64,000 nucleotides of DNA, from positions 1,798,001-1,862,000 of the forward strand of contig NZ_AP023054.1 of the NCBI RefSeq assembly GCF_019703835.1, read 5' to 3'. This document shows positions 46,577 to 56,176 of the stretch, piece after piece. The DNA is from Thaumasiovibrio subtropicus (GTDB lineage Bacteria > Pseudomonadota > Gammaproteobacteria > Enterobacterales > Vibrionaceae). Position numbers and translations under genes: made by a program. Within the stretch, counting starts at the first letter, position 1, and each line of letters starts with the position of its first letter. The notes under the pieces were generated by a model, which saw nothing but the letters and a program-made list of their open reading frames with translations, had not been told where the DNA came from and ran no database searches.

Positions 46577-47482
46577 ATGATTCTCGTTGTCGGACACAAA
46601 AACCCAGATAGTGACAGCATCTGTTCTGCTCTAGTGGCAGAAGCACTACTTAAAGCACGTGGTTTGGAAGCGAAAGCGATTCGCCAAGGTGAAATTAACC
46701 GCGAAACGCAATTCATCCTCGAGAAAGCAGGTATGGATAAACCTGAGCTTCGCACGGAAGTGGCTGGTGAGAACATTTGGTTGGTTGACTACTCAGATCT
46801 GGCACAAGGCCCAGACGATATCGCACAAGCTGAGATTCTAGGTATCGTTGATCACCACCGCCTTGGTGACGTGACCACAACAAATCCACTCGAAGCATGG
46901 ATTTGGCCAGTAGGTTGTACCTCAACGATTCTGTTCAACCTGTTTAAAATGGAGAATGCTGAGATCACTCGCCCTATCGCGACATTGATGCTATCCGCCA
47001 TTCTCAGCGATACGGTCGGTTTTGCCTCTCCTACCTGTACCGATAAAGATAAGCAAGCCGTTGCGGAGCTCGCGCCACTAGCAGGCGTGGAAGATCTTGA
47101 TGCTTTCATTAAAAACCTGCTCATTGCAAAAACGGACATTGAAGGTCTAACCCCTGCAGAGCTTGTCGAGAAAGACTTAAAAGCATACCCATTCAACGAT
47201 CGTCAAGTGATTGTCGGTCAAGTAGAGCTAGCGACTATGGATCAAGTCGCTGATCAGATCGACGCACTTGAGGCGGATCTCGAGCGTCGCTGTTCAGAAG
47301 AAAGCCTCGCGTTTGCTGCCCTGATGCTTACCGATATCACCACCAGCACCACGCGTTTACTCTACAAAGGCGAATGGAGCAGCAAGATTGATGCACACGC
47401 AGAAAGCGGAGTGCTAATCATGGAAAACACCCTAAGCCGCAAAAAACAAGGCTGGCCTTGGCTTCAAGGTGTGCTTGCTTGA
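46577..47482 (+). CDS. ppaC: Manganese-dependent inorganic pyrophosphatase
   Basis: Family II (DHH) pyrophosphatase, pyrophosphate to two phosphates (EC 3.6.1.1), 301 residues, cytoplasmic. Metal-binding motifs are VVGHKNPDSDS, the DHH motif in GIVDHHRLGD, and LSAILSDTVGF; the DHHA2 domain ends with the substrate-binding LSRKKQGWPWL. AAAGGACAC precedes the ATG at 46577, which is chosen over 46544. It is a single-gene unit with its own terminator. Confidence 0.94.
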   Translation: MILVVGHKNPDSDSICSALVAEALLKARGLEAKAIRQGEINRETQFILEKAGMDKPELRTEVAGENIWLVDYSDLAQGPDDIAQAEILGIVDHHRLGDVTTTNPLEAWIWPVGCTSTILFNLFKMENAEITRPIATLMLSAILSDTVGFASPTCTDKDKQAVAELAPLAGVEDLDAFIKNLLIAKTDIEGLTPAELVEKDLKAYPFNDRQVIVGQVELATMDQVADQIDALEADLERRCSEESLAFAALMLTDITTSTTRLLYKGEWSSKIDAHAESGVLIMENTLSRKKQGWPWLQGVLA

Positions 47483-47491
47483 TAAACGCAA

Positions 47492-47519
47492 AGAGGTAGC
47501 CAGTTGGCTACCTCTCTCT
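47492..47519 (+). terminator. ppaC terminator
   Basis: AGAGGTAGCC/GGCTACCTCT around a 4-nt loop, then CTCTTTC, 9 bp after the stop. Confidence 0.75.
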
Positions 47520-47538
47520 TTCATCACACGCGTTTAAA

Positions 47539-47628
47539 TTAAAAACTGATCGCCATAAGACCAAACGCTAAAATCATCAGCAAGATGCCGCCCGCAAAGG
47601 TCAACGCAAGTTTCAATTCTGTATCCAT
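47539..47628 (-). CDS. 29-residue YnhF-like membrane micropeptide
   Basis: ATG at 47628 with GGGGAG seven bases upstream; TAA at 47539-47541. The product starts MDTELKLALTF and is one hydrophobic helix to its end. Its length and N-terminal pattern (M-x-T-D/E-L-K-x-x-L) match the E. coli membrane peptide YnhF. No function is known. It faces ppaC across the ppaC terminator and is far too short for standard gene calling. Confidence 0.7.
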   Translation of the reverse strand: MDTELKLALTFAGGILLMILAFGLMAISF

Positions 47629-48322
47629 GACTCTTCTCCCCTAAGCATGCTGTCTTTAATTCAATATGCAACCCCAACACGATGAGTATAAAACACTTTA
47701 AAAATACAAAGTGTTAACAAATTCACAACACTGAAACTTAGCCTTAATTTTAGAAAGGTTTTATCGTGACAACTTGGGTGGCGTTTATTTTTTGTTCTAT
47801 TGCAACATTTTACCAACAAGCATCCACGACTAAACATTCACATGCAATGCAACTCTATTTACTAAAGCACGAAAAACCGTGCACCGCGATCTTACCGTGT
47901 GAATAAAAACACACATTACAGCACCAAACACCAATCAACAGCGAGTTAACAACATTTAAATATCGCTATGCCGCAACTTTTTAGTGCCACTGTGTAATTT
48001 TCAACCACAAATCAGATTAAACACTATAAACAGAAATAAAAATAATATTCTGCCATCTCGACAATAAATAGAGAATGTGACGAGAATCACCCCAGTAACA
48101 CGCTTACATATTACCACTAACGAGATAAATGTCGGTTTATTACATTACTAAAACGTAACAAAGCAGAAACATCATCTATTGAGTTATCATCTATCAAACG
48201 ATAATCTGCACAGGTCACATTTAGCGAATCATCCCGAATTCGCAAACACAACATAAATCAAATAAGAAGTATCCCCTAAACTAAAGGAAATAGTTAGGGC
48301 ATATAACTACTAGGAGTTTAAA
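47629..48322. other. AT-rich intergenic region upstream of the NSS transporter
   Basis: Nearly 700 bp with no gene I can support. It must hold the divergent promoters of the micropeptide and the transporter. A 46-codon frame from a GTG at 47766 to 47906 has AAAGG before it, but its composition is not convincing. No riboswitch consensus was recognised. Confidence 0.4.
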
Positions 48323-49813
48323 ATGCAACGAGAACAGTGGGGATCCCGCGTAGGATTCATATTAGCTGCTGTTGGCTCAGCGATAGGCTTGGGCAACATC
48401 TGGCGATTCCCTTATATGGCTTACGAAAACGGTGGTGGCGCCTTCTTTATTCCTTACCTTTTTGCCATGCTCACCGCAGGTATCCCATTCATGATCATGG
48501 AATTCACCATGGGTAGCCGTCTTCGTGGCGCTGCACCTCGTGTATTCGGTAAAATTAATGCCAAACTTGAGTGGCTAGGCTGGTTCCAAGTCTTTATTGC
48601 AGCGGTTATCGCAATTTACTACGTTGCCGTCATCGGTTGGGCAATCTCTTATATAGGCTTCGCGTTTAAGCAAAGTTGGGGTACGGATCCTAATGGCTTC
48701 TTCTTTAGCGAATACCTGAAACTCGGTGGCGACAATACACCTAGTAGCCTAGGTGCTATCCAATCGCATATCGCGGGACCAATGCTACTCGCGTGGGGCA
48801 TTACCTTTGCCGCTATCTTTGGTGGCGTTAAAGGTGGCATTGAACGCGCAAGTAAGATCATGATGCCATTGCTGTTCATTATGGTGCTTGCCCTGATTGT
48901 ACGTGTCGGCTTCTTGCCGGGTGCGACAGATGGCCTTAACTTTATGTTTAAGCCTGACTTCAGCCGTATCCTTGATCCTACCGTCTGGTCTGCAGCATAC
49001 GGTCAAATCTTCTTCACACTGAGTGTGGGCTTTGCCATCATGTTGGCCTATTCAAGCTATTTGCCAGAGAAGTCTGACATCAACAACAACGCCATGATGA
49101 CAGTCTTCATCAACTGTGGTTTCTCTATCATGGCTGGTGTGATGATCTTCAGCATCTTAGGTTACATGGCGCACCAACAAGGTGTCCCAGTTACTGATGT
49201 AGTTGAAAGCGGTGTTGGCCTAGCGTTTGTTACACTACCAACCGCAATTAACTTGTTACCAGCGCCGCACATTCTTGGCCCACTCTTCTTCTTCGCTTTG
49301 ACTGTCGCAGGCCTAAGCTCAATGATTTCTATCATTGAAGCGGTGACTTCTGCGGTGATCGATAAGACCAAACTATCACGTAAAGTGGCGGCTATCTTGG
49401 TGTGTGGTATCGGTGCTGGACTTTCAATGGCATTTGCGACCAATGGTGGTCTACTACTACTCGACTTGGTCGACTACTTCATGAACAACGTTGCTCTGCT
49501 TGGTAGCTGCTTGATTGAGCTTATCCTTATCGGCTGGGTTGTAAACAAACTACCTGAACTACGCACACACGCTAACAGTGTTTCTGAGCTCTCTGTTGGT
49601 CAATGGTTTGATTTCTGCCTGAAGTTTATTAGCCCCGTGTTGCTGGCGATCATCTTGGGTAACAATCTGTTGACGACGCTAAAAGAAGGCTACGGCGGTT
49701 ACCCACAATTTGATCAAAATATCTTCGGTTGGGGACTGGTCGCTGCCATGTTTATTGTCGCTGCTATTGTCAATGTAGCAAGCAAACCAGTTACTGACGT
49801 CACGGAGGCTTAA
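48323..49813 (+). CDS. Sodium-dependent transporter of the NSS (SNF) family
   Basis: A 496-residue neurotransmitter:sodium symporter homologue with 12 hydrophobic helices. Helix 1 carries the family block WGSRVGFILAAVGSAIGLGNIWRFPYMAYENGGGAF, including the sodium-binding Gly/Asn residues; helix 6 region lies in AAYGQIFFTLSVGFAIMLAYSSYL. Bacterial members take up amino acids with Na+. A MetS-like micro-subunit gene follows at once, which points to the MetPS-type group (methionine or alanine uptake in Corynebacterium). A TAGGAG ribosome site precedes the ATG. Confidence 0.92.
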   Translation: MQREQWGSRVGFILAAVGSAIGLGNIWRFPYMAYENGGGAFFIPYLFAMLTAGIPFMIMEFTMGSRLRGAAPRVFGKINAKLEWLGWFQVFIAAVIAIYYVAVIGWAISYIGFAFKQSWGTDPNGFFFSEYLKLGGDNTPSSLGAIQSHIAGPMLLAWGITFAAIFGGVKGGIERASKIMMPLLFIMVLALIVRVGFLPGATDGLNFMFKPDFSRILDPTVWSAAYGQIFFTLSVGFAIMLAYSSYLPEKSDINNNAMMTVFINCGFSIMAGVMIFSILGYMAHQQGVPVTDVVESGVGLAFVTLPTAINLLPAPHILGPLFFFALTVAGLSSMISIIEAVTSAVIDKTKLSRKVAAILVCGIGAGLSMAFATNGGLLLLDLVDYFMNNVALLGSCLIELILIGWVVNKLPELRTHANSVSELSVGQWFDFCLKFISPVLLAIILGNNLLTTLKEGYGGYPQFDQNIFGWGLVAAMFIVAAIVNVASKPVTDVTEA

Positions 49814-49814
49814 G

Positions 49815-49910
49815 ATGGACATAAGCGCAATTATAATGATGATCATTGGCTTCGGTTGTACTTGGGGTGGCGCAGCACTGTGTATTCGCCGTGCGATGAA
49901 CAGTAAATAG
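49815..49910 (+). CDS. MetS-like small subunit of the NSS transporter
   Basis: A 31-residue protein starting one base after the transporter stop, with GGAGG inside the end of the transporter gene. It is a single membrane helix (ISAIIMMIIGFGCTWGGAALCI) followed by a short basic tail. In MetPS transporters such a peptide is required for activity of the NSS partner. The position and layout match the MetS family; no other role is suggested. Confidence 0.82.
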   Translation: MDISAIIMMIIGFGCTWGGAALCIRRAMNSK

Positions 49911-49945
49911 TCATCCAACGAAGACAAACCGTTCCAAAGACGAAA

Positions 49946-49975
49946 AACAGCACCTTCGGGTGTTGTTTTTTTCCT
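49946..49975 (+). terminator. Terminator of the NSS operon
   Basis: AACAGCACC/GGTGTTGTT with loop TTCG and a T7 tract, 35 bp after the small-subunit stop. Confidence 0.88.
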
Positions 49976-50084
49976 CTTAAAAGGTATCATGTACGCATAA
50001 TTGATTTTCAGTTTCATAACGTTCGCGTTACACTCTTCAGGGTAAACTTCATCTTCAATATCAACGAAATATATAGGAAGTAGT

Positions 50085-50600
50085 ATGAAGCGCATGACCC
50101 TAGCAATAACATTGGCACTCACTGCTTTAACCGTGAAGGCTGGTGAAAAAGAGTGTCAAAGTGAGATGTACCACAACTACGTAGACGCAAGCCTTGAGTG
50201 GTATCAAGACCTCGTCAGCGTTGCTGTAGAACAAGATGAATCGCTCACCGATGTAGCAGAATGGTTCCTCAATGGCCGTCGCACTCACTTCTTGTTTAAT
50301 CGCACCGCAGTCGATTGGTACCTCAGCAATGAACCTGAAAAATTGCAGTTAGCATTATCTGTTGAGTCTTGGTTAACACTAGACCAAGCCGAGATTCGTG
50401 CACTTTCTGAGAGTCAACACGCACTTTCTGATGATGCCAAAGCAATGTATGAACTGCGACAAGCGAAACCCCATAAACAGAATTACCAATTACGCAGTGC
50501 TTTTGCTGACCTGTTAAGTCACCCAGACAAAATTGATGGTCCGCTAAAGTCCTATAACGAAAAAATGACTCAGTTGGCGGAGATGAACTGCCAACAATAA
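50085..50600 (+). CDS. Exported protein of unknown function
   Basis: A 171-residue protein with a signal peptide (RMTLAITLALTALTVKA) and a helical mature domain carrying two cysteines, one near each end (KECQS and MNCQQ), which could form a disulfide. I do not recognise the family. GGAAG precedes the ATG. A DUF2860-like outer-membrane gene begins 15 bp after it, so the two are probably cotranscribed and act in the envelope. Confidence 0.6.
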   Translation: MKRMTLAITLALTALTVKAGEKECQSEMYHNYVDASLEWYQDLVSVAVEQDESLTDVAEWFLNGRRTHFLFNRTAVDWYLSNEPEKLQLALSVESWLTLDQAEIRALSESQHALSDDAKAMYELRQAKPHKQNYQLRSAFADLLSHPDKIDGPLKSYNEKMTQLAEMNCQQ

Positions 50601-50615
50601 CTTACGGTAGGCGCT

Positions 50616-51614
50616 ATGCAAAGAAACACACTGGCAACACTGATCACCGCAACACTTTTAACTTCCGCTTCGGTCTCGGCAAATGTGATGCCCCCGAAAG
50701 ACAATGGCTTTTCCGGCGATATAGGTGTCAGTGTGTTTTACACCTCCGGTCATTCACAGTTCAACATGGACGACGGCGCTGTCACCGACAGTATCTATGA
50801 AAAGGGAGAAAAAGAGTCTGATTCAACCATTGCCCCACTCGGCAACCTCAATTACACCTTCAACAATAAGCAGAGCCAACTCTTTCTCGGTGCAAGCCGC
50901 GCCGATGTGGCGGTTGGTCGCTTACACCTTGAGTTTGGCTATCGTCATTGGCTAGCAAACAGCACACAGCTCTCTTTTAGCGTGATTCCCGGCATCGTCG
51001 ACAGTGAAACTTGGCAGGACCCCTATGTCGCCAATCAAACGCGTGTCATTTCAGATACCAACTCAAAAGCGTTTCGCTTTCAGGCTAACAATATCGTAGG
51101 CAGTGGCGTTAGTTGGGAAATCGCCGCGGGTGAGATTGAGATTGAAAATGAAAAAAGCGGCACCACAGACCCTAGCTTTGCGGCTATCAACAAATCCCAA
51201 TTAGACCGCAACGCAGACGTGCTCTTTTCCGAGCTCGGTTATGCCTATATGGTCAATCGTGGTTTGATTCTGCGCGCTGCGATCGATTATCTCGATTATG
51301 GTGCTAAAGGTGATGCCATGGCCTATCAGCGCATTGGTGCGGAAGCATCGGTCATTCTGAACACGCGCCGCAGCTCAATTGTTACCACATTCGGTTTTGG
51401 GTCATCTTCGTTTGATCAATCCCATCCTATTTACAATAAAACGCGCGATGACAGCGACTACAGCATTTTCGTCGCTTATGAGTATCGTGAGCCCCTCGGT
51501 TGGAAGAACTGGTCGGTGATCAGTTTGATTGGCTACAATGAGACAGATTCGAATATCGATTTCTACGACGAAGACAGTCTACTCACTTCAGTGGGCATGA
51601 ACTATCGTTTCTAG
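50616..51614 (+). CDS. Outer-membrane beta-barrel protein, DUF2860-like
   Basis: A 332-residue protein with a signal peptide (about 1-22, ending SASVSA) and alternating amphipathic strands through to a C-terminal GMNYRF, the aromatic terminal residue recognised by the BAM complex. It resembles the DUF2860 family, which I know from vibrios. Its substrate or partner is unknown. It follows the 171-residue exported protein and shares its transcript. Confidence 0.72.
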   Translation: MQRNTLATLITATLLTSASVSANVMPPKDNGFSGDIGVSVFYTSGHSQFNMDDGAVTDSIYEKGEKESDSTIAPLGNLNYTFNNKQSQLFLGASRADVAVGRLHLEFGYRHWLANSTQLSFSVIPGIVDSETWQDPYVANQTRVISDTNSKAFRFQANNIVGSGVSWEIAAGEIEIENEKSGTTDPSFAAINKSQLDRNADVLFSELGYAYMVNRGLILRAAIDYLDYGAKGDAMAYQRIGAEASVILNTRRSSIVTTFGFGSSSFDQSHPIYNKTRDDSDYSIFVAYEYREPLGWKNWSVISLIGYNETDSNIDFYDEDSLLTSVGMNYRF

Positions 51615-51875
51615 TCCGTTCGATAAAGGGGTGACAGCGTCACCTCTTTGTCATTAAATATTTCCTACCTTTCGCTGAACCAACATCACTTTCCACATCA
51701 AATAATGGTGAATGCCCGTTTTATCACCAATTGCACTCGCTTCTTACTTTTCCTTACGGTCAAAGCGGTTTTTTTTCTCATATAATTCAGATACCCTCTG
51801 TTTTTTGAATCACCATTTGCGTTGGCACTTAGAAGAAAAACGACAAATAAAGCCAAAAGGGACGCTGGACAAAAA

Positions 51876-53525
51876 ATGTCAACTTTCACAAAACCTGCTG
51901 AAGCGACGCTAGAAAATCTGTTTCGCATTTTCACCATACCAGAAGCGCCGGGCTCAACACTCAGTTCCATAGAGACTCAAATCTCTGCGAACCTTAACGA
52001 CTTTCTGCGCACCCACATTGCCGCAAAAGAGAAGCCCCTCGCCGAGATCGAAAAAGACTTCAGTGGTGCAGATATTCCTGAACACCCGAGCTACGTTTCA
52101 GAGCACACCGAATTTTTGCTAGAAAAACTGGTGGCGCAATCTGTGCATACCTCTGCGCCCAGTTTTATCGGCCACATGACATCAGCCCTTCCCTACTTCC
52201 TGATGCCGTTATCTAAAATCATGATCGGTCTCAACCAGAACTTGGTGAAGATTGAGACCTCGAAAGCCTTTACGCCCCTAGAGCGTCAAGTGTTAGGCAT
52301 GTTACATAATCTGATCTATCAGCAACAGAGTGACTTCTACGACACTTGGATGCACAGCGCGGAACATTCACTCGGCGCATTTTGTTCTGGTGGTACCATT
52401 GCGAACATCACCGCACTCTGGGTTGCAAGAAATAACCTCTTAAAGGCTGACGGCGATTTTCAAGGCGTCGCTCAAGAAGGGTTGTTCCGTGCCATGCGCC
52501 ACTATGGCTATGACGATATCGCCGTATTGGTCTCTGAACGTGGTCACTATTCATTGAAAAAGGCGGCAGATGTCCTCGGCATTGGCCGTCGCAGCCTTAT
52601 CCCTGTCAAAACCGATGACGATAATCGTATCGACCTAGACGCACTGAATGAGAAACTGGCGGAGCTCAAAGCCAACAATATTAAGCCTTTTGCGATTGTC
52701 GGGGTTGCTGGCACCACAGAAACGGGCAACATAGACCCACTTGACGCCCTCGCCGATATTGCGCAAGCGCACGATTGCCATTTTCACGTTGATGCCGCTT
52801 GGGGTGGCGCTACCTTAATGTCTGACAACCATCGCCACCTGTTAAAAGGCATTGAACGCGCAGATTCCGTCACCATTGATGCTCACAAACAGCTTTATGT
52901 CCCTATGGGTGCCGGTATGGTGATTTTCAAAAACCCGGCGTCCATGGCTTCGATTGAGCATCACGCCGAGTATATTCTGCGTAAAGGCTCTAAAGATCTC
53001 GGTAGCCATACCCTTGAAGGATCGCGAAGCGGGATGGCTATGCTGCTCTTTGCATGCCTTAACGTTATTAGCCGCCAAGGCTACGAAATGTTGATCGACC
53101 GTGGTATCACCATGGCGGACAATTTTGCTCACTTAATTGATAGCCGTCCTGAGTTTGAACTCGTTACCCGACCTGAACTCTGCTTGCTGACCTATCGCTA
53201 TGTCCCTGTCGAGGTGCAACACGCGCTGGATAAAGGGACACAAGAAGAAGTGACTCGCCTACATGAGCTTCTCAATGACCTAACCAAGTTCATTCAAAAG
53301 CGCCAACGTGAGTCTGGTAAGTCTTTTGTCTCTCGTACGCGTATCAATCCCGCGCGCTGGGATCGTCGCATCACCACGGTATTCCGGGTTGTACTGGCTA
53401 ACCCGCTCACCACAGAAGAAATTCTTGAATGTGTCCTTGATGAGCAAAGTGATATCGCTAAGCAGAGCATCATTAGCCTGCCTAAATTGCTCGAGCTTGC
53501 GAGACAGATAAACGCACGACAGTAA
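51876..53525 (+). CDS. panP: Pyridoxal-dependent aspartate 1-decarboxylase (PanP type)
   Basis: A 549-residue PLP enzyme of the group II decarboxylase fold. The PLP-binding lysine is in TIDAHKQLYVPMGAG, the pyridine-N aspartate in HVDAAWGGATLM, and the N-terminal CSGGTIANITALWVARN is typical. PanP makes beta-alanine from aspartate for pantothenate and CoA synthesis in vibrios that lack PanD; related glutamate decarboxylases are the alternative. The start at 51876 (MSTFTKPAEATLENL) matches the family; 51822 would add 18 basic residues. A MITE-like element follows. Confidence 0.85.
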   Translation: MSTFTKPAEATLENLFRIFTIPEAPGSTLSSIETQISANLNDFLRTHIAAKEKPLAEIEKDFSGADIPEHPSYVSEHTEFLLEKLVAQSVHTSAPSFIGHMTSALPYFLMPLSKIMIGLNQNLVKIETSKAFTPLERQVLGMLHNLIYQQQSDFYDTWMHSAEHSLGAFCSGGTIANITALWVARNNLLKADGDFQGVAQEGLFRAMRHYGYDDIAVLVSERGHYSLKKAADVLGIGRRSLIPVKTDDDNRIDLDALNEKLAELKANNIKPFAIVGVAGTTETGNIDPLDALADIAQAHDCHFHVDAAWGGATLMSDNHRHLLKGIERADSVTIDAHKQLYVPMGAGMVIFKNPASMASIEHHAEYILRKGSKDLGSHTLEGSRSGMAMLLFACLNVISRQGYEMLIDRGITMADNFAHLIDSRPEFELVTRPELCLLTYRYVPVEVQHALDKGTQEEVTRLHELLNDLTKFIQKRQRESGKSFVSRTRINPARWDRRITTVFRVVLANPLTTEEILECVLDEQSDIAKQSIISLPKLLELARQINARQ

Positions 53526-53570
53526 TCAACTACCGCCGCCTCAACAGGCAAAGCTTAAGAAGCAAGCAAC

Positions 53571-53804
53571 AGGAAGCAGACTAACGCGGCGAGTTCAAGG
53601 CAAAGGGGTAACGGAATGGCTTTCCCCTTTCGAACACATTTAACGCAGAAATCGGGGCGCTAGTCGCTTCCCAAAGCGCGAGTTTTTTGGCTCGCCACCT
53701 TTGTTACTGCTTTTTGATGTAGTCGACTAGACCTTCAAAGCAGTGCCGCGATGGCAAACCTAGAAACTCGCGCTGAACAAGCATCTTGAGGTGACTTGAG
53801 TATA
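53571..53804 (+). repeat. MITE-like element, nearly full (copy C)
   Basis: This is the reverse orientation of copy B. Shared blocks include GCGAGTTCAAGGCAAAGG, TTAACGCAGAAATCGGGGCG, CTAGTCGCTTCCC, GGCTCGCCACC and GCTGAACAAGCATCTTGAGG, ending GACTTGAGTATA. The left terminal repeat has decayed. It occupies most of the gap between panP and torD. Confidence 0.72.
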
Positions 53805-53883
53805 TTCAAATAAGCATCTTCTTTTTGCTCTCCTTAAAAAGCATCTATACTTTCAGTGTGTTATGCAGAGTGTAGATGTGGCT

Positions 53884-54552
53884 ATGAACGACCCATTGAT
53901 TAATGAAAACCGTGCCCAAATGTACTGGTGGTTTTCTTCTTTGTTTTTTACTGAACTAACAGAGAAACAACTGCAGCATTATATGAGTCCACAGTTTCTT
54001 GCTTTTATTCAGCAGTTGTCAGAAGCAGAAGAGCTACAAGATGCCTCAGAACATTTCTCTCATGCCCTCACCCGGTTAAATTCCCGAGAAGATGTACAAT
54101 TAGAGCTTGCCGCAGATTTTTGTAGTTTATTTCTAACAGGTGATCGCGCCAGTGCAATACCTTATGCCTCAGTCTATTTAAGCCAAGATAAATTAACCCA
54201 CGGCGAAACCGCACAAGAAATTCGCGCACTACTGATAGAACATCAAATCGGTTTAGATGCGCAACATAATGAACCCGCAGATCACATTGCGATTATTCTC
54301 GACTTTGTTGGTAACTTAATCATTAATATGAATAAACATGAAAGCGACCAGCAAATTGCGAGACACCTCAATGATCAAATCGACATTATCCAGCGTTACC
54401 TCGTCAAATGGGTCCCCCAGTTTGTCGATCGCGTTAGTCAAAATGACCGCTTTGGTTTTTATGCAACCAGTGCAGAACTGCTTCAAGCTTTTTTGATATA
54501 CGACTTAAGTTACTGTATTGAACAGTATCAAAGGCACCACACTACACCATGA
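53884..54552 (+). CDS. torD: TorD chaperone for TMAO reductase
   Basis: Cytoplasmic chaperone of the TorD/DmsD family that binds the TorA signal peptide and aids insertion of the molybdenum cofactor. The 222 residues are all-helical, with ENRAQMYWWFSSLFFTELTEKQL, the family block LELAADFCSLFL and ERASAIPYASVYLSQDKL-like GDRASAIPYASVYLS, and EPADHIAIILDFVGNL. The start at 53884 fits family N-termini; 53863 would add seven residues; neither has a strong ribosome site. It is separated from torECA by purR and tfoY. Confidence 0.88.
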   Translation: MNDPLINENRAQMYWWFSSLFFTELTEKQLQHYMSPQFLAFIQQLSEAEELQDASEHFSHALTRLNSREDVQLELAADFCSLFLTGDRASAIPYASVYLSQDKLTHGETAQEIRALLIEHQIGLDAQHNEPADHIAIILDFVGNLIINMNKHESDQQIARHLNDQIDIIQRYLVKWVPQFVDRVSQNDRFGFYATSAELLQAFLIYDLSYCIEQYQRHHTTP

Positions 54553-54889
54553 TGTTATTTAATGACACAGACTGCAAATACGGCCAGTAACTCGAGATGG
54601 GATTGCATCGAGCGTATAAACTACCCAAGCAATTCGTAAACCCATAGTGCTGAATAGTGATAAACACGTAGACAAGTGGTGAGAAATGCCGCAAGTGGTA
54701 CCCCTGATATCACAATGTCGCGCTAAAATTCCGTATATCATTTCATAAAGATTGCACTATCGTCCTTACTCAGTAGAATGTGAACGCAAGCGATTACATA
54801 ATGAAATGTTGCTGTGACCGTTTACACGCAACCACTCAATAATAGCCAGCGATGCGTACTGCTGGCAGATACGATATTAGAAGAAAAAA
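54553..54889. other. Intergenic region between torD and purR
   Basis: No gene is seen. It carries a PurR operator match near its end (54784-54799) and presumably the purR promoter. Confidence 0.4.
54784..54799 (+). promoter_or_regulatory. PurR operator (autoregulation)
   Basis: ACGCAAGCGATTACAT fits every fixed position of the PurR box ANGCAANCGNTTNCNT and lies 91 bp before the purR start. A weaker, partial match follows at about 54812-54827. E. coli purR is also autoregulated through two operators, so the arrangement agrees. Confidence 0.65.
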
Positions 54890-55894
54890 ATGGCAACCAT
54901 TAAAGATGTTGCGCGCATGGCTGGCGTCTCAACGACGACTGTCTCGCACGTAATCAACAAAACTCGATTCGTCGCAGAAGCTACGCAGAAAAAAGTGTGG
55001 GAAGCAATCGACGAACTCAACTATGCGCCAAGTGCCGTTGCGCGTAGTTTGAAGTGTAACTCTACCCGCACTATTGGCATGTTAGTAACCAAATCTAACA
55101 ACCCTTTCTTTGCCGAGGTGGTTCACGGCGTTGAAGAGTATTGCTACAAAGCCGGCTACACACTGATTCTATGTAATACCGAAGGCAACTTTAACAAACA
55201 GCGTGATTACCTACGCATGTTAGCTGAAAAACGCGTCGATGGTCTTCTCGTCATGTGCTCAGATCTTGATGACGAACTACTTGCCATTCTCAATCGTCAA
55301 AAAGATCTACCGATGGTCATTATGGACTGGGGACCAGAATCTGTTACCACAGATAAGATTCGCGATAACGCAGAGAAAGGGGCGTATCTCGCCACGCGTC
55401 ACTTCATCGACAATGGCCACCAAGAGATTGGTTGTGTGTCAGGCCATTTGCAGCGCAATACCTGTGTCGAGCGCATGAAAGGATTCAGTGCCGCGATGCA
55501 AGAGGCGAACTTGCCTATCAATCAAGATTGGATTATCGAAGGCGACTTTGAGTGCGAAACGGCAGTGAAAGCGGCGCAAGATTTCATCGCAATGGATCAA
55601 CGCCCTACTGCTATCTTCTGCTTCAATGACATTATGGCGATGGCGTTAATCAGTACGTTTGAGCAGGCAGGTATTAGTGTACCAGACGATATTTCGGTGA
55701 TTGGCTATGACAACATTGATTTATCTCCTTACTTTTCACCACCTTTAACGACAATTCACCAGCCTAAGCACCGTTTAGGTAAAAAGGCAGTCGAGTTACT
55801 GATGGCGAGAATTAAAGATAAAGAACACGATAGCCAATTATTCGTCATGGAGCCCGAATTGGTAGTACGTAAGTCTGTAAAACGTATGAAATAA
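54890..55894 (+). CDS. purR: Purine repressor
   Basis: LacI-family repressor of 334 residues that binds hypoxanthine or guanine as corepressor and represses purine synthesis genes. The N-terminal helix-turn-helix and hinge read [35 protein letters not shown]...[13 protein letters not shown], nearly the E. coli PurR text, and the core domain has [21 protein letters not shown] and [21 protein letters not shown]. It starts with the first ATG. A perfect PurR box precedes it. Confidence 0.94.
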   Translation: MATIKDVARMAGVSTTTVSHVINKTRFVAEATQKKVWEAIDELNYAPSAVARSLKCNSTRTIGMLVTKSNNPFFAEVVHGVEEYCYKAGYTLILCNTEGNFNKQRDYLRMLAEKRVDGLLVMCSDLDDELLAILNRQKDLPMVIMDWGPESVTTDKIRDNAEKGAYLATRHFIDNGHQEIGCVSGHLQRNTCVERMKGFSAAMQEANLPINQDWIIEGDFECETAVKAAQDFIAMDQRPTAIFCFNDIMAMALISTFEQAGISVPDDISVIGYDNIDLSPYFSPPLTTIHQPKHRLGKKAVELLMARIKDKEHDSQLFVMEPELVVRKSVKRMK

Positions 55895-55913
55895 ATTCAT
55901 CATCTTTTTATAA

Positions 55914-55945
55914 ATGCCTGCTTTGAGAACAAGCGGGCATTTTTT
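55914..55945 (+). terminator. purR terminator
   Basis: ATGCCTGCTT/AAGCGGGCAT hairpin (one G-T pair) with a T7 tract, 20 bp after the stop. Confidence 0.82.
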
Positions 55946-56074
55946 TGCCTTTTATGCAAATACGCCAATATTCTGTTCTGCACTTATCAAATTTCCCGTC
56001 AAAATTATGGTACCAATATCACGTTTTTATTGGGACGAAGATCAAAACCTATATTGATATAAGCTAAATATTGT

Positions 56075-56176
56075 CACGAACAGGGCAAACCATTCGAAAG
56101 ATTGGGACGCAAAGCTTCCGGCCTAAATACAAGATTTTTAACGAATCTGGTAAATGGTAGCGGGGTTGCCGATGGA
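56075..56176 (+). promoter_or_regulatory. Cyclic di-GMP-I (GEMM-I) riboswitch
   Basis: The aptamer consensus is plain: CAGGGCAAACCA, the GAAA tetraloop in TTCGAAAGATTGG, GGGACGCAAAGC, CCGGCCTAAA, and GGTAGCGGGGTTGCCGATGG. It differs from V. cholerae Vc2 mainly in the variable P3 arm, and like Vc2 it lies in the leader of tfoY. Downstream are two nested or successive hairpins (AGAGC/AGGAAC with GTTCCT/GCTCT at 56205-56256 and GGTGA/TCACC at 56264-56286) that reach the ribosome site and probably form the expression platform. Confidence 0.93.

Noticed and set aside
47766..47906. GTG-started 46-codon frame in the gap before the NSS transporter
   Set aside because: AAAGG precedes it, but residue composition is not convincing and no signal or helix pattern is seen; mentioned only in the intergenic entry.
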